From NCBI RefSeq assembly GCF_003885105.1, contig NZ_QWZQ01000018.1, positions 1 to 58,242 on the forward strand: a stretch of 58,242 nucleotides of DNA, given 5' to 3'. The stretch is from Lactiplantibacillus garii. GTDB taxonomy: Bacteria; Bacillota; Bacilli; Lactobacillales; Lactobacillaceae. The position numbers and the translations under genes were made by a program. Positions 8,169-16,594 of this stretch are shown here, piece after piece. Every line of letters starts with the position of its first letter. Positions within the stretch are counted from its first letter, which is position 1. The notes beneath the pieces are model-generated. The model did not search any database. It saw only the letters and a program-made list of their open reading frames with translations, and was not told the DNA's origin.

Positions 8169-9170
8169 ATGACTACCCCAGATAAGAAGCAACCGGAAAC
8201 GGTAGCTAACTTGGCTACCCAGCGCCGCCACGTCGCGCACCACGCCTTAGGAACCGACATTGACCTAACCCTCTTCGGCAGCGACCGCTCGGACTATTTG
8301 ACACAAGCCTGCGCCTTAATCGACCAGTACGAAGACCGCTTAACGGTCAACCGTGCCCGATCCGAAGTGATGGCCGTTAACCAGGCTGCCGGTCAGCACC
8401 CGGTACAAGTTAGCGCGGCCACCTACACCCTGATCAAGCGGGCGGTTCAACTGAGTCAGCAGCATTTTGGCTTTAACGCCCTAATCGGTCCGCTAGTTCA
8501 GCTTTGGCGCATTGGTTTTTCCAACGCCCACGTTCCCAGCGATCCGGAAATTCAGCAACGCCTGGCCTTAGTAGATCCGCAGCGGGTCGTCTGCAACGAC
8601 CGCGACTTTAGTGTTTTTCTGGAAGTAGCGGGCATGCAACTCGACCTCGGCGGCATTGCTAAGGGTTACATTGCCGACCGTATTCAGGATTACTGGGAAG
8701 CGTTCGGTCAGCGTGCCGGTATGATCAACCTCGGGGGCAACTTACTGATGGTTGGCGATTCTCCGCTTCACACCGACGGTAAGTGGCGGGTCGGTATCCA
8801 AGACCCGCTTACACCACGGGGCAACGCAATTGCCAGTGTCACCATCGGCCCCTGTTCCGCGGTTACTAGTGGTATCTACGAACGCCACCTGGAATTTAAC
8901 GGTAAATCTTACCACCACATTTTGGATTCTAAAACTGGTTATCCCCGTCAAAACGACCTGGAAAGTGTCACCATTTTTTCCAAGGCTTCCATTGATGGTG
9001 AGATTGAAACGACCCGGCTCTTTTTTGCCGGGGGACCCCTTTCCGATTGGGGGAAGGATCGCCCCGATTTATACGGTGCCATCTTTGTAAACAAGCAACG
9101 GCAGCTGACCGTAGTGGGCTTACCACCTACCAGCGTTAAACTGCTGAATCCCAGCTTTACCATTCTATAG
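8169..9170 (+). CDS. apbE: FAD:protein FMN transferase (ApbE family)
   Basis: A 333-residue ApbE/flavin transferase, which attaches FMN to a Thr or Ser of extracytoplasmic flavoproteins. Visible family motifs are DLGGIAKGY, MINLGGNLL, SGIYERH followed by YHHILD and TGYP. No signal peptide or lipobox is visible at the N-terminus, as in several cytoplasmic ApbE proteins of lactobacilli. The ribosome site is weak. It probably shares a transcript with the deformylase-like gene. No flavoprotein substrate (for example a fumarate reductase) is encoded in this window. Confidence 0.9.
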   Translation: MTTPDKKQPETVANLATQRRHVAHHALGTDIDLTLFGSDRSDYLTQACALIDQYEDRLTVNRARSEVMAVNQAAGQHPVQVSAATYTLIKRAVQLSQQHFGFNALIGPLVQLWRIGFSNAHVPSDPEIQQRLALVDPQRVVCNDRDFSVFLEVAGMQLDLGGIAKGYIADRIQDYWEAFGQRAGMINLGGNLLMVGDSPLHTDGKWRVGIQDPLTPRGNAIASVTIGPCSAVTSGIYERHLEFNGKSYHHILDSKTGYPRQNDLESVTIFSKASIDGEIETTRLFFAGGPLSDWGKDRPDLYGAIFVNKQRQLTVVGLPPTSVKLLNPSFTIL

Positions 9171-9173
9171 CGC

Positions 9174-9212
9174 AAAAAAGACGTTGAACTGTGCAAGGTT
9201 CAACGTCTTTTT
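9174..9212 (+). terminator. Bidirectional terminator between convergent apbE and LPXTG gene
   Basis: AAAAAGACGTTGAAC, 8-base loop, GTTCAACGTCTTTTT: a perfect 15-bp stem with T-tracts on both sides. Confidence 0.9.
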
Positions 9213-9311
9213 AAATGAAAGTAAAGTTGGTAGTGGTTCATACGCAGCGGTCACTGCGGCTGTGCAGGGCCTTGACGACCGTTGCGGACATTCTATTTTT
9301 AAAGTGAAGGG

Positions 9312-12287
9312 TTACTGCTTTTTACGCATCCAAACTAGCCCGGCGGTCAGGCCCGCTAACACCAGCCCCAAACGTTGTAACCACGAACCGGTGTGTTCGT
9401 CAGTTTGGGGTAGTTCCGGCGTCACGTCCGCAGGCGTCGTAGCTGGTTTTGACGCTGGCGCGGCGGGTGCTTCAACTACCGTCACGTCCTGAGCCGGTTT
9501 CGTCATCGGCTGGTCCTGTACGGGGAGTGTCGGAACCTGAACGTCCGGTCGGTGACTTGGCCGACTAGTTGGTTTGGTGGTCGGTTGAGTCCCCGGTCGT
9601 TGCGTAGTCGTTGCTCCGGGAGCTGGTTGGGCACCCGTTTGCGGCTTGGTTGGGGCCGGCTGAGGTTGCGGCTTCGACGTTGGCTTTTCTCCGTTTGAAC
9701 CGGGCGCCGGGGTCGGGTTCGGTTGACCCGGTTGCGGCGTACTAGGACCTGGTTGACTTGGTCCCGGCTTAGGGTCCGTCGGGTTCGGTTTCCCTGGCTC
9801 AGATGGACCCGGTTGACTCGGTTCGCTCGGATCCGGCTTACCTGGTTCACTTGGACCTGGTTGACCCGGTTGACTTGGTTCACTCGGTTCACTCGGATCA
9901 GGTTCACCAGGTTCGCTTGGACCTGGCTTGCCTGGGCCTGGTTGACCTGGTTGGCCTGGTTCACTTGGTTCTGGCTTGCCCGGTTCACTCGGATCCGGCT
10001 TGCCTGGTTCGCTGGGACCGTTCGGATCAGGATCCGGTTCGCCCGGCGTCGCTAGGTCCTCGTCCTTTTCGTAAACGAAGGTCACTTCCAGTTCACCATC
10101 AGTAAACTGACCAGTTTCCTGGCCCTGGGTCGACGCGAAGTGCCAACCCTTGATGGGTTTCGGTTCAACGGCGTAGTCCGTTCCGACTTTACCCGTAACC
10201 GTTTCACTGACTTCCAGTTCGTTACCGTCCGTGTCAACGTAGTGCGTGGTGACCTTACCGACTTTTTTCTTATAGTTCAGCGTAATTTCAGTATCTTCCG
10301 TCCCAAATTGGCCGGTCAGTTGGCCGTTTTCAACGGTCAACGTTTGATCACCTTGTTGGGCGGAAACGAAGTCGTAACCCGGCATGGTGGGGATAGTAAT
10401 GGTCCAATCGCTACCTTCCGTTCCCTTCGCCCCGGTATCCGGGAAGTTTTCTAAATCCTGACCATCTTCATCCTTGGCGTGAACGGTCACTTTTTGCTTG
10501 GTCGTTTCCATAACAAACGTGACGGAATTTAACTGGTCACTGGCCGTCCAGTTCACGTCGCCCTTAACTTCCTTAACACTCAGCCCCTTTTGTTTTAAAG
10601 CAGCTAATGCGGCGGCTACCTGAGCGTTTTGTGTCAGGTCCTGCGTATTACCCAGTTTGTCATGTAAGTTCAGCTGTTGGGAAATCTGGTTACCGGCCTC
10701 GTCCACAAAGTTAACGACCGCGTTGCCGTAGCTATCGTCTAAAATGTACGGTACCACGATCTTACCGTCAAACGGGTAACCCGTGACGGAGCCTAACAGT
10801 CCCGGCGTATCCCATTCCATGACCATCATGCCCTTGGCGCCCAGGTTGGTCCATTCGATCGTGTAGTCGTCAATGTTATGACCCTCGGCGGTTGCCTTTT
10901 CACTTGGTTTAACGCCCACCCGCTTGCCGTCTAATCCGACAATGTAAGACGTCGTAACGTACTTGCCCGTCACGGGATCTAAGTGCAAGTAGACTCCCGG
11001 CATGTACACGATTTGATTACCGATTGGCGACGGTGTTTGTGCGTGTTGGATAACGTCCGGCACCGGGCTAACGTCGGTAATGTAATTTCCGGAAATACTG
11101 AATAGCCAGAGCTTATTCATGTCCTTGATCAAACTAACGTCGGTCACGGACGTGAATTGTAAGGTGAATTCGGTTAATTGATTCATACCCTTCAGCGCGC
11201 TGATGTCCCACAGTTTACTCCGAAGTTCCTTCATCGGGTAACCAGCGTCTAAAAACGCGTCTAGGGAAATCGTCATACTAAAACGACCAATGTTTTTAGC
11301 GTATTGTAAGCCTTCCAAGCTTTCAATGGCCAGACTGGCCTTTAAATAGTCCAAGTCTTCGATTTGATAACTGGTATTGACGAAGAAGTCTTCCATGTCC
11401 GCCATCATCTGCTTCGTAATTTGACTTGCTTCGGTAATTTTATAACCCGCTTTTTGTAAGTTATATAAAACGATGTACTGCATGTTTTTGTCGGGCATCC
11501 AAACGTTGATGTCTTCGTCTTCGGCCACAATTTCGCGGGCCCGTTCGTTAATCACCGGCTGCGCTGGCGTTTGCGGAAAACTGACTGGCGCAGTTTCTGG
11601 CAAAACAATGGTTGTGTCTGGCATGGTTGCCATTTGGTCCGTGGCCGCTAAGGATGCTGCGGATTCCACTTCAGCATCGGCACTTGCTGCTGGGGATGCA
11701 CTGACTGGTGTTTGCGAACCATCAACCGCCGCCTGACTGAATGCTGATTGGTCATTAGCACTCGCCTGATTATCAGCTGCACTCGTTGGCTGTTCCGCGG
11801 TCACGGTTTGATCCGCTGGCGCTTTGACCCCGGCTGCGTCGCTGGCCGGTTGACTAGTTTGGCTGGCTTCACTCGTCGTATTAGTTGTATCAGCGGGCTT
11901 CTGCGCTTCAGAACTTGGCGCGGTTGACGCTTCCGCCTGGTGCGTATCGTCAGTACTTGCGGAACTAGTGTCGTGCGCGTGGTCCGCATCCGCCACATTG
12001 GTTGCGGCCTGTGAATCATTTTTCACCGGACTAATTGCGTCACTCGACGAATCGGAACCGGTTTCATTATTGGTTGAATTTATTTCAGTCGTTGGCGTGG
12101 CACTCGTAGCCGTTGCCGATTCTAAACTGGGTACATCAGTCTGAGTGGTTACGCTACTTTCCGTTGCGGGGGTCGCGGCGTGAACCTCAAGCTGATTATA
12201 GAATCCAAGCGTAGAAATGGTAATGCCAGCGGCAATCCATATTTTTCCACGCTTGTACATTTTGTAATGAACTTTTTCAGAATTCAT
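9312..12287 (-). CDS. LPXTG-anchored MucBP-type surface protein with KxYKxGKxW signal
   Basis: A 991-residue cell-wall protein. The N-terminus fits KxYKxGKxW exactly (residues 9-17), a signal type of accessory Sec or Sec export in lactobacilli. Then come a Ser/Thr/Ala-rich low-complexity region (about 38-215), an internalin-like leucine-rich segment (about 295-415, LEGLQYAKNIG, DISALKGMNQLTEF, ISGNYITDVSPV), mucin-binding MucBP-like repeats (about 520-745, VNFVDEAGNQI, TTHYVDTDGNEL), a Pro-Gly-Ser-Glu wall-spanning region of PSEPGKPDPSEP repeats (about 747-910), and the sortase signal LPQTD with hydrophobic segment and MRKKQ tail. I start at the ATG at 12285-12287; the frame extends to 12374 but lacks a ribosome site there. 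Probably an adhesin. Confidence 0.9.
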   Translation of the reverse strand: MNSEKVHYKMYKRGKIWIAAGITISTLGFYNQLEVHAATPATESSVTTQTDVPSLESATATSATPTTEINSTNNETGSDSSSDAISPVKNDSQAATNVADADHAHDTSSASTDDTHQAEASTAPSSEAQKPADTTNTTSEASQTSQPASDAAGVKAPADQTVTAEQPTSAADNQASANDQSAFSQAAVDGSQTPVSASPAASADAEVESAASLAATDQMATMPDTTIVLPETAPVSFPQTPAQPVINERAREIVAEDEDINVWMPDKNMQYIVLYNLQKAGYKITEASQITKQMMADMEDFFVNTSYQIEDLDYLKASLAIESLEGLQYAKNIGRFSMTISLDAFLDAGYPMKELRSKLWDISALKGMNQLTEFTLQFTSVTDVSLIKDMNKLWLFSISGNYITDVSPVPDVIQHAQTPSPIGNQIVYMPGVYLHLDPVTGKYVTTSYIVGLDGKRVGVKPSEKATAEGHNIDDYTIEWTNLGAKGMMVMEWDTPGLLGSVTGYPFDGKIVVPYILDDSYGNAVVNFVDEAGNQISQQLNLHDKLGNTQDLTQNAQVAAALAALKQKGLSVKEVKGDVNWTASDQLNSVTFVMETTKQKVTVHAKDEDGQDLENFPDTGAKGTEGSDWTITIPTMPGYDFVSAQQGDQTLTVENGQLTGQFGTEDTEITLNYKKKVGKVTTHYVDTDGNELEVSETVTGKVGTDYAVEPKPIKGWHFASTQGQETGQFTDGELEVTFVYEKDEDLATPGEPDPDPNGPSEPGKPDPSEPGKPEPSEPGQPGQPGPGKPGPSEPGEPDPSEPSEPSQPGQPGPSEPGKPDPSEPSQPGPSEPGKPNPTDPKPGPSQPGPSTPQPGQPNPTPAPGSNGEKPTSKPQPQPAPTKPQTGAQPAPGATTTQRPGTQPTTKPTSRPSHRPDVQVPTLPVQDQPMTKPAQDVTVVEAPAAPASKPATTPADVTPELPQTDEHTGSWLQRLGLVLAGLTAGLVWMRKKQ
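9780..10040 (-). repeat. Degenerate coding repeat for the Pro-Ser-Glu-Gly wall-spanning region
   Basis: Irregular tandem 9-18-base units (complement of GGTTCACTTGGACCTGG and similar) encode PSEPGKP/PSQPGQP blocks. Several long frames on the opposite strand here are a by-product of this composition and are not genes. Confidence 0.8.
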
Positions 12288-12304
12288 AAAGGGGTGACTC
12301 CTTT
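12288..12304 (-). promoter_or_regulatory. Palindrome enclosing the ribosome site of the LPXTG gene
   Basis: AAAGGAGTCACCCCTTT (minus strand) directly precedes the ATG; AAAGG and CCTTT can pair and would hide the GGAG Shine-Dalgarno sequence. The hairpin is short, so the effect on translation is only a possibility. Confidence 0.4.
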
Positions 12305-12385
12305 CGGTATAACATGCACTAAAATATTTTTGACTCCTCGGAGTATACGGGAATTTAATTAATTCGTAAAGCATTAAAATTAACT

Positions 12386-12426
12386 AAAAAACCACTCAAA
12401 ACGGTTTTTCTCCGTTATTTGAGTGG
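12386..12426 (-). terminator. Terminator of dus
   Basis: CCACTCAAA / TTTGAGTGG arms with an inner CGG/CCG pair, and a T-tract on the minus strand, 20 bases after the dus stop. Confidence 0.8.
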
Positions 12427-12447
12427 CTCACTTTTTATTCTTAAGGG

Positions 12448-13443
12448 CTATAAATCCCGTTCTAACCGGTCTATAATGCTGCGAACATCATCGGTTGTCT
12501 TGGTTTGCATTAATTCGTTACGTATTTCGGCGGCGTGGCGCATCCCCCGGACGTAAATTTTAAAGAATCGCTGTAACGGCGCAAAGTGGCCCTGCAAACC
12601 CAAGCCGACAAATTGGTCGTACAGATCGACTTGATACCGCAACAATTCCAGTAATTCCCGGGTTGAATGGGGCCGCGGTTGTTTTTCAAAAGCAAACGGG
12701 TTTTGGAAAATTCCCCGGCCAATCATGATGCCGTCAACCCCGGGATGCTGTTTAGCTAACTGAACACCCGCCTGATAATCCAAAATATCACCGTTGATTT
12801 GGAGCAACGTGTCCGGAGCTAAAGTATCGCGCATTTGCACGAGGTTATCGATCAACTCGTAATGGGCGGGCACCCGACTCATTTCCATTTTTGTTCGGAC
12901 GTGGACGGTCAGCACCGGGACGTGTTGCTTCAGCAAAAATGGAATCCAGGTCTCATATTCACTAACTTCGTCAAATCCCAACCGGGTTTTAACACTGACC
13001 GGGAGTCCCGCCTGCCGGGCCCCTTCAATAACTTCTTGGGCCCGGTCAAAGTGGCGAATCAGGTCGCTCCCACTATGATTTTTAATGACGGCCATGTCTG
13101 GACAGCCCATATTGATGTCAATGGCTTGATAACCCTGACTAGCCACTTCTTTAGCCGCTTTCACGAAGTCTTCTCCGGAGTTGCCCCACAACTGGACGAT
13201 GGGCCGGGGTTGTTCACTCGGATCAACATAGAGCCGCCCCTTAGTCGTAAACTTGGCCTTCGGGTGGGTAATACTCAGTGCGTTTGTAAATTCAGTATAA
13301 AAGACGTCCGGTGCCGCGGCCCGCATCACGACCCGCCGAAAAACGGAACCGGTCACGGCCTCCATTGGCGCCAAACTAAAAAACGGTCGCTGTTCTTGGC
13401 GTGCTTGTTCCGCAATTCGTTGCCAATAAGCCGACTGCGTCAT
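12448..13443 (-). CDS. dus: tRNA-dihydrouridine synthase
   Basis: A 331-residue flavoenzyme that reduces uridines in the tRNA D-loop with NADPH. Family signatures: SLAPMEAVTGSVFRR near the N-terminus, VQLWGN, INMGCPD with the catalytic Cys114, GSDLI, VSVKTRLGFD, LTVHVRT, INGDI and the FMN phosphate site GIMIGRGIFQNP. Length is normal for the DusB/Dus2 group. AAGGGA precedes the ATG at a somewhat long spacing. It is probably monocistronic with the terminator at 12386. Confidence 0.93.
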   Translation of the reverse strand: MTQSAYWQRIAEQARQEQRPFFSLAPMEAVTGSVFRRVVMRAAAPDVFYTEFTNALSITHPKAKFTTKGRLYVDPSEQPRPIVQLWGNSGEDFVKAAKEVASQGYQAIDINMGCPDMAVIKNHSGSDLIRHFDRAQEVIEGARQAGLPVSVKTRLGFDEVSEYETWIPFLLKQHVPVLTVHVRTKMEMSRVPAHYELIDNLVQMRDTLAPDTLLQINGDILDYQAGVQLAKQHPGVDGIMIGRGIFQNPFAFEKQPRPHSTRELLELLRYQVDLYDQFVGLGLQGHFAPLQRFFKIYVRGMRHAAEIRNELMQTKTTDDVRSIIDRLERDL

Positions 13444-13543
13444 AATTATCCATTCCCTTCAAAGTTGTTCTCGATTAATACAATAAAACCATCATAGCCA
13501 TGTTGGGGCCGTTTGTGCAAATAATTAGTTTAATGACAAAAAA

Positions 13544-13569
13544 TAACGGGGCGTGATGCCGCCCCGTTA
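13544..13569 (-). terminator. Terminator of the small membrane protein gene
   Basis: TAACGGGGCG / CGCCCCGTTA stem followed on the minus strand by TTTTTTG. Confidence 0.85.
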
Positions 13570-13594
13570 CCGTATCAATTGCAAAACCATTATA

Positions 13595-13792
13595 TTAATT
13601 AAATAAAACCAAGGCCCACATTAATAGCAAAACCATTAGTAGGACGTTTAAAAATTCCATCCGTAAATCGGTTAACTTCAGTGAGCTGAATGAAATGCCG
13701 GCGCCGGCATCCATATATCTAAAGAAGACCCCACTAAGTAAAATACCAACCGTTAAGACAACTAAAAACAAAACTCCCGTCATCATCATCAC
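13595..13792 (-). CDS. Small two-helix membrane protein of unknown function
   Basis: 65 residues with two predicted membrane segments (about 3-25, VLFLVVLTVGILLSGVFF, and 48-64, FLNVLLMVLLLMWALVLF) joined by a polar loop. Translation starts at a GTG (13790-13792) or one of three following ATGs; GAGGAG is eight bases before the GTG. It has its own terminator, which supports a real gene. No family recognised. It is divergent from the LysR gene. Confidence 0.7.
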   Translation of the reverse strand: MMMMTGVLFLVVLTVGILLSGVFFRYMDAGAGISFSSLKLTDLRMEFLNVLLMVLLLMWALVLFN

Positions 13793-13933
13793 AAACTCAA
13801 CTCCTCATCCGGTATAATTTCGACCCATTTCTGAGCCACACTTATTGTGGACCAGCCCCCCAATCCAGGCAAGCTTTTTCGACCGAAAAGCCGGGCTTCT
13901 TAGCGTTTTTTTATTAACAAAATAATGCTCAAA

Positions 13934-13963
13934 TTGGGCACAAATTTCTCACCGTGTTAGAAT
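13934..13963 (+). promoter_or_regulatory. Promoter of the LysR gene
   Basis: TTGGGC (13934-13939), 18-base spacer, TAGAAT (13958-13963), about 40 bases before the ATG at 14004. Confidence 0.6.
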
Positions 13964-14003
13964 AGAATTTAATTTCAAACGAACGGACGAAGGGGTAACC
14001 AAC

Positions 14004-14900
14004 ATGACCATTAACGACCTCCAAGCGTTTATCATGGTGTACGAATTACGGCACATTTCAAACGCTGCCGTTGAACTGCACCTTTCCCAATCCGAATTGT
14101 CTAAGCGCATGCGGGCACTGGAAACGGAACTAAACGTTAAACTACTGGACACTTATAATAAACGCCGCTTAAAAATCACACCGGCGGGCGAAACGTTCTA
14201 CCACCACGCCCAAACCATCATTACCGATTATGAAGCCATGCTTCACGACTTGGCTCCCAACCGACCAACCACTTTTAAGAAGTTGACGGTGGGATCCATT
14301 CCGGTCTCCGGGCAGTATAACATCGCCAAAAAGATTGCTGAATTTGACGCCGCCCACCCCGAGGTCGCCTTTAAATTAATTGAAGCGGAGGGCGACCAGG
14401 TCATTGACCAATTACTGGCAGGTCAGCTACAGGCCGCCATTATTCGCGATACCCAGACCCACCAGTTACAGCCAACCGAATTTCTGAAACAACCCCTGCT
14501 CAGTGACGAATTAATGATTATTTTACCGGTAGACCACCCCTTAGCGAACCAATTGACGATTCGCATTCAGGACCTCGCCCAGCAGAAAATCGCCACTTTA
14601 CCACCGGGTTCCGGGGTTTACGAACCCATCAACGGCTTATTTGCTCGTCAGGGATTAACCCCACAATTTTTCTTTGAAAGTACCCACATTGAAACGTTAC
14701 TCGGTATGCTGGGCCAAACGAACGTCACCTTTCTGTTCAAACAATCGGTCCTGCCCTTTATGAACGACCAGTTCGTGATGCGGTCGTTAGCAATTCCGTT
14801 TATCAGCCAACTCAACTTTGTTTATCCGCAACGCAGCGGTAACCAGTTACTGACCGACCTAATCGACTTTTTAACGGTCCGTGCCCAAGTGAACAACTAA
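14004..14900 (+). CDS. tanR: LysR family regulator of the tannin/gallate genes (TanR-like)
   Basis: A 298-residue LysR-type activator: N-terminal winged helix-turn-helix (1-60, AAVELHLSQSELSKRMRALETEL) and an effector-binding domain (about 90-295). AAGGGGT precedes the ATG. It stands next to, and convergent with, the gallate transporter and decarboxylase genes, the arrangement I know from L. plantarum where TanR activates tannase, gallate transporter and gallate decarboxylase genes in response to gallate. Matching inverted repeats at the activator position of the lpdC and tanB promoters (18146 and 25318) support the same role here. The symbol rests on context and memory of the L. plantarum locus, not a database search. 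Confidence 0.75.
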   Translation: MTINDLQAFIMVYELRHISNAAVELHLSQSELSKRMRALETELNVKLLDTYNKRRLKITPAGETFYHHAQTIITDYEAMLHDLAPNRPTTFKKLTVGSIPVSGQYNIAKKIAEFDAAHPEVAFKLIEAEGDQVIDQLLAGQLQAAIIRDTQTHQLQPTEFLKQPLLSDELMIILPVDHPLANQLTIRIQDLAQQKIATLPPGSGVYEPINGLFARQGLTPQFFFESTHIETLLGMLGQTNVTFLFKQSVLPFMNDQFVMRSLAIPFISQLNFVYPQRSGNQLLTDLIDFLTVRAQVNN

Positions 14901-14963
14901 AAGTCGTTTAGTTGGTGAACACTAACGTGAAACCCGTTTCGACACCATTGTCACGAAAACGTC
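14899..14963 (+). repeat. Dispersed intergenic repeat, copy 1 (short form)
   Basis: Starts AAAAGTCGTTTAGTTGGTGA, then ACTAACGTGAAAC and CGTTTCGACACCATTGTCACG. The same words in the same order occur at 38257-38390, where a 65-75-base hairpin block is inserted between GTGAAAC and CGTTTCG. Confidence 0.7.
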
Positions 14964-15007
14964 AATCGCGTAAATTACTCAGTTTACTTTGAGTAATTTA
15001 CGCGATT
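14964..15007. terminator. Bidirectional terminator between tanR and gacP
   Basis: AATCGCGTAAATTACTC / GAGTAATTTACGCGATT, a perfect 17-bp stem with a 10-base loop between convergent genes. Confidence 0.85.
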
Positions 15008-15043
15008 TGCAGTTTTATTCCAATGTTTTCAAGTGTTTTTAAC

Positions 15044-16423
15044 TTATGCCAATCCCACAAGGTGGAACCAGAACATTTCAACGATGGCGACGATGAAAAC
15101 GACCACCGTCAGCGGAATTCCCAACCGCATGACGTCTTTTTGCGTGTAACCCCCACCAGTATCGGGATCACTGCCGACAAGGATGGCCAGGTTATGGAAC
15201 GGTAAAATGTAGTGCAAGTTAGTCACGGAGAAAACGAGTAACGACACGGCTAGCGGGCTGATCCCCATGTGGGCGGTGGCCGCCACGAACGCCGGAATCG
15301 TAATTCCCATCACGGCAATCACCGAACCCATGAACATGTGGATAATCATGGCAAACAGGGTGATCACGATGGCTAACAGGTAGATATTAGTTGGTAAGTT
15401 GCTAGGAATCAAGGTCTTCGCGATCCAGTCATTCATCCCGGTAACGCCACCAACGTTCCCAATGGCAATCGCGGAAGTCAGGAAGACCAACACGTTGACC
15501 GGCACCCCTTCCCACGATTTAGCGGTTAAAATGCCCCCAACAACGGGGAGACTCATCATCAGGGCCACGATCAACGTTAACCAACCGACATCTAGGCCGG
15601 TAATCCCACTCGTTAACCAGAGCGCAATGGCCACGACCAACCAAACGATCGTCCGCACTTCCTTGCCCGTCATTCCACCCAGTTGGGCCTGTTTGGCCTT
15701 TAATGCAGCCACGTCAATTTCAACCGGTTTGCTAGGTTTGAACAGGAACAAGAAGAGCAACATCGTTAATACGGCGGCAAAAATCATCGGAACACCCATG
15801 TCGACAAAGTACGACACGAAGTTGACACTTTGTCCGGAAGCTTGCACGGCTAAGGGGTTCAGCGACGTATCACCGGTGTAAAACACCCCGGATAACGGGC
15901 AGGACGCCGCAAAGACGGCTAGTCCCAGCTTGGCTAAGTCCCGTTTTTCCATGTGCGCCGTTTCGGCGACCACGGTAATGACCGCCATGATCATGAAGGC
16001 CCGGGGCCACGGATGTGGAATCAGGAGGGCCAAAATAAAGGTCAGGACAAAAATCGAAATGACGATACCCTTCCAACTCCGTACGAACTTAATAATGAAG
16101 GCGTACGCGATACGCTGTCCTAGGCCGGATTCATTGACGGCACCGGCAATCAGGTACGCCCCAATGACCAGCCACATGATCGAACCGGTCCACGCCGACG
16201 AGAACACCTGCGTCGGTGTCGCGACGTTCATTAAAATTAGTAACATTAAGTAGATCCCACCGACGAAAGCTGGTTGGGCGATTTGGGTCGCCCACCAAAC
16301 TACCGTCATTAAACTTAAGGCGAGGTCCATTTTTCCTTTGGCGGAAAGGCCTGGAATCGGGAGTAGGGCAATGATGGCAAATACGATAATCCCGCTAAAA
16401 AAGCCAATCGTCTTTTTATTCAT
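15044..16423 (-). CDS. gacP: DASS-family anion transporter, probable gallate importer
   Basis: A 459-residue integral membrane protein of the divalent anion:sodium symporter (SLC13/ArsB-NhaD) superfamily with about 11-12 hydrophobic segments; sequence marks include GSIMWLVIGAYLIAGAV, GDTSLNPLA and LPFHNLAILVGS. AAGGAG precedes the ATG. Position between a LysR gene and gallate decarboxylase lpdC matches gacP, the gallate transporter gene of L. plantarum, so I infer gallate as substrate. A terminator (16454) separates it from lpdC; it may depend on read-through or have its own promoter, which I could not define. No copy of the putative TanR operator was found upstream with the same spacing. Confidence 0.8.
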   Translation of the reverse strand: MNKKTIGFFSGIIVFAIIALLPIPGLSAKGKMDLALSLMTVVWWATQIAQPAFVGGIYLMLLILMNVATPTQVFSSAWTGSIMWLVIGAYLIAGAVNESGLGQRIAYAFIIKFVRSWKGIVISIFVLTFILALLIPHPWPRAFMIMAVITVVAETAHMEKRDLAKLGLAVFAASCPLSGVFYTGDTSLNPLAVQASGQSVNFVSYFVDMGVPMIFAAVLTMLLFLFLFKPSKPVEIDVAALKAKQAQLGGMTGKEVRTIVWLVVAIALWLTSGITGLDVGWLTLIVALMMSLPVVGGILTAKSWEGVPVNVLVFLTSAIAIGNVGGVTGMNDWIAKTLIPSNLPTNIYLLAIVITLFAMIIHMFMGSVIAVMGITIPAFVAATAHMGISPLAVSLLVFSVTNLHYILPFHNLAILVGSDPDTGGGYTQKDVMRLGIPLTVVVFIVAIVEMFWFHLVGLA

Positions 16424-16453
16424 TTGAAAAATGCTCCTTCCATTTTTACACAG

Positions 16454-16501
16454 AAAACCCGTCAGTCCAGCAAGTGAATATCAAGTTGGCCTGACGGGTT
16501 T
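16454..16501 (-). terminator. Terminator between lpdC and gacP
   Basis: AAACCCGTCAG / CTGACGGGTTT arms with a secondary inner stem; it lies 94 bases after the lpdC stop and 31 bases before the gacP start, so it may also tune gacP expression from the lpdC promoter. Confidence 0.8.
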
Positions 16502-16594
16502 CCGTTAGTTCACTATAAATCAGTCGACTTTCACGTTACTTATGTGCAGTTATCTGGCGGTATAACGCCCACTCGGTACCGCAAAAGGCCGGAA

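Noticed and set aside
9723-10105. Long open frames of about 100-110 codons on the plus strand
   Set aside because: They are antisense to the Pro-Ser-Glu-Gly repeat of the LPXTG gene; repeat composition keeps the other frames open. No ribosome sites or plausible protein features.
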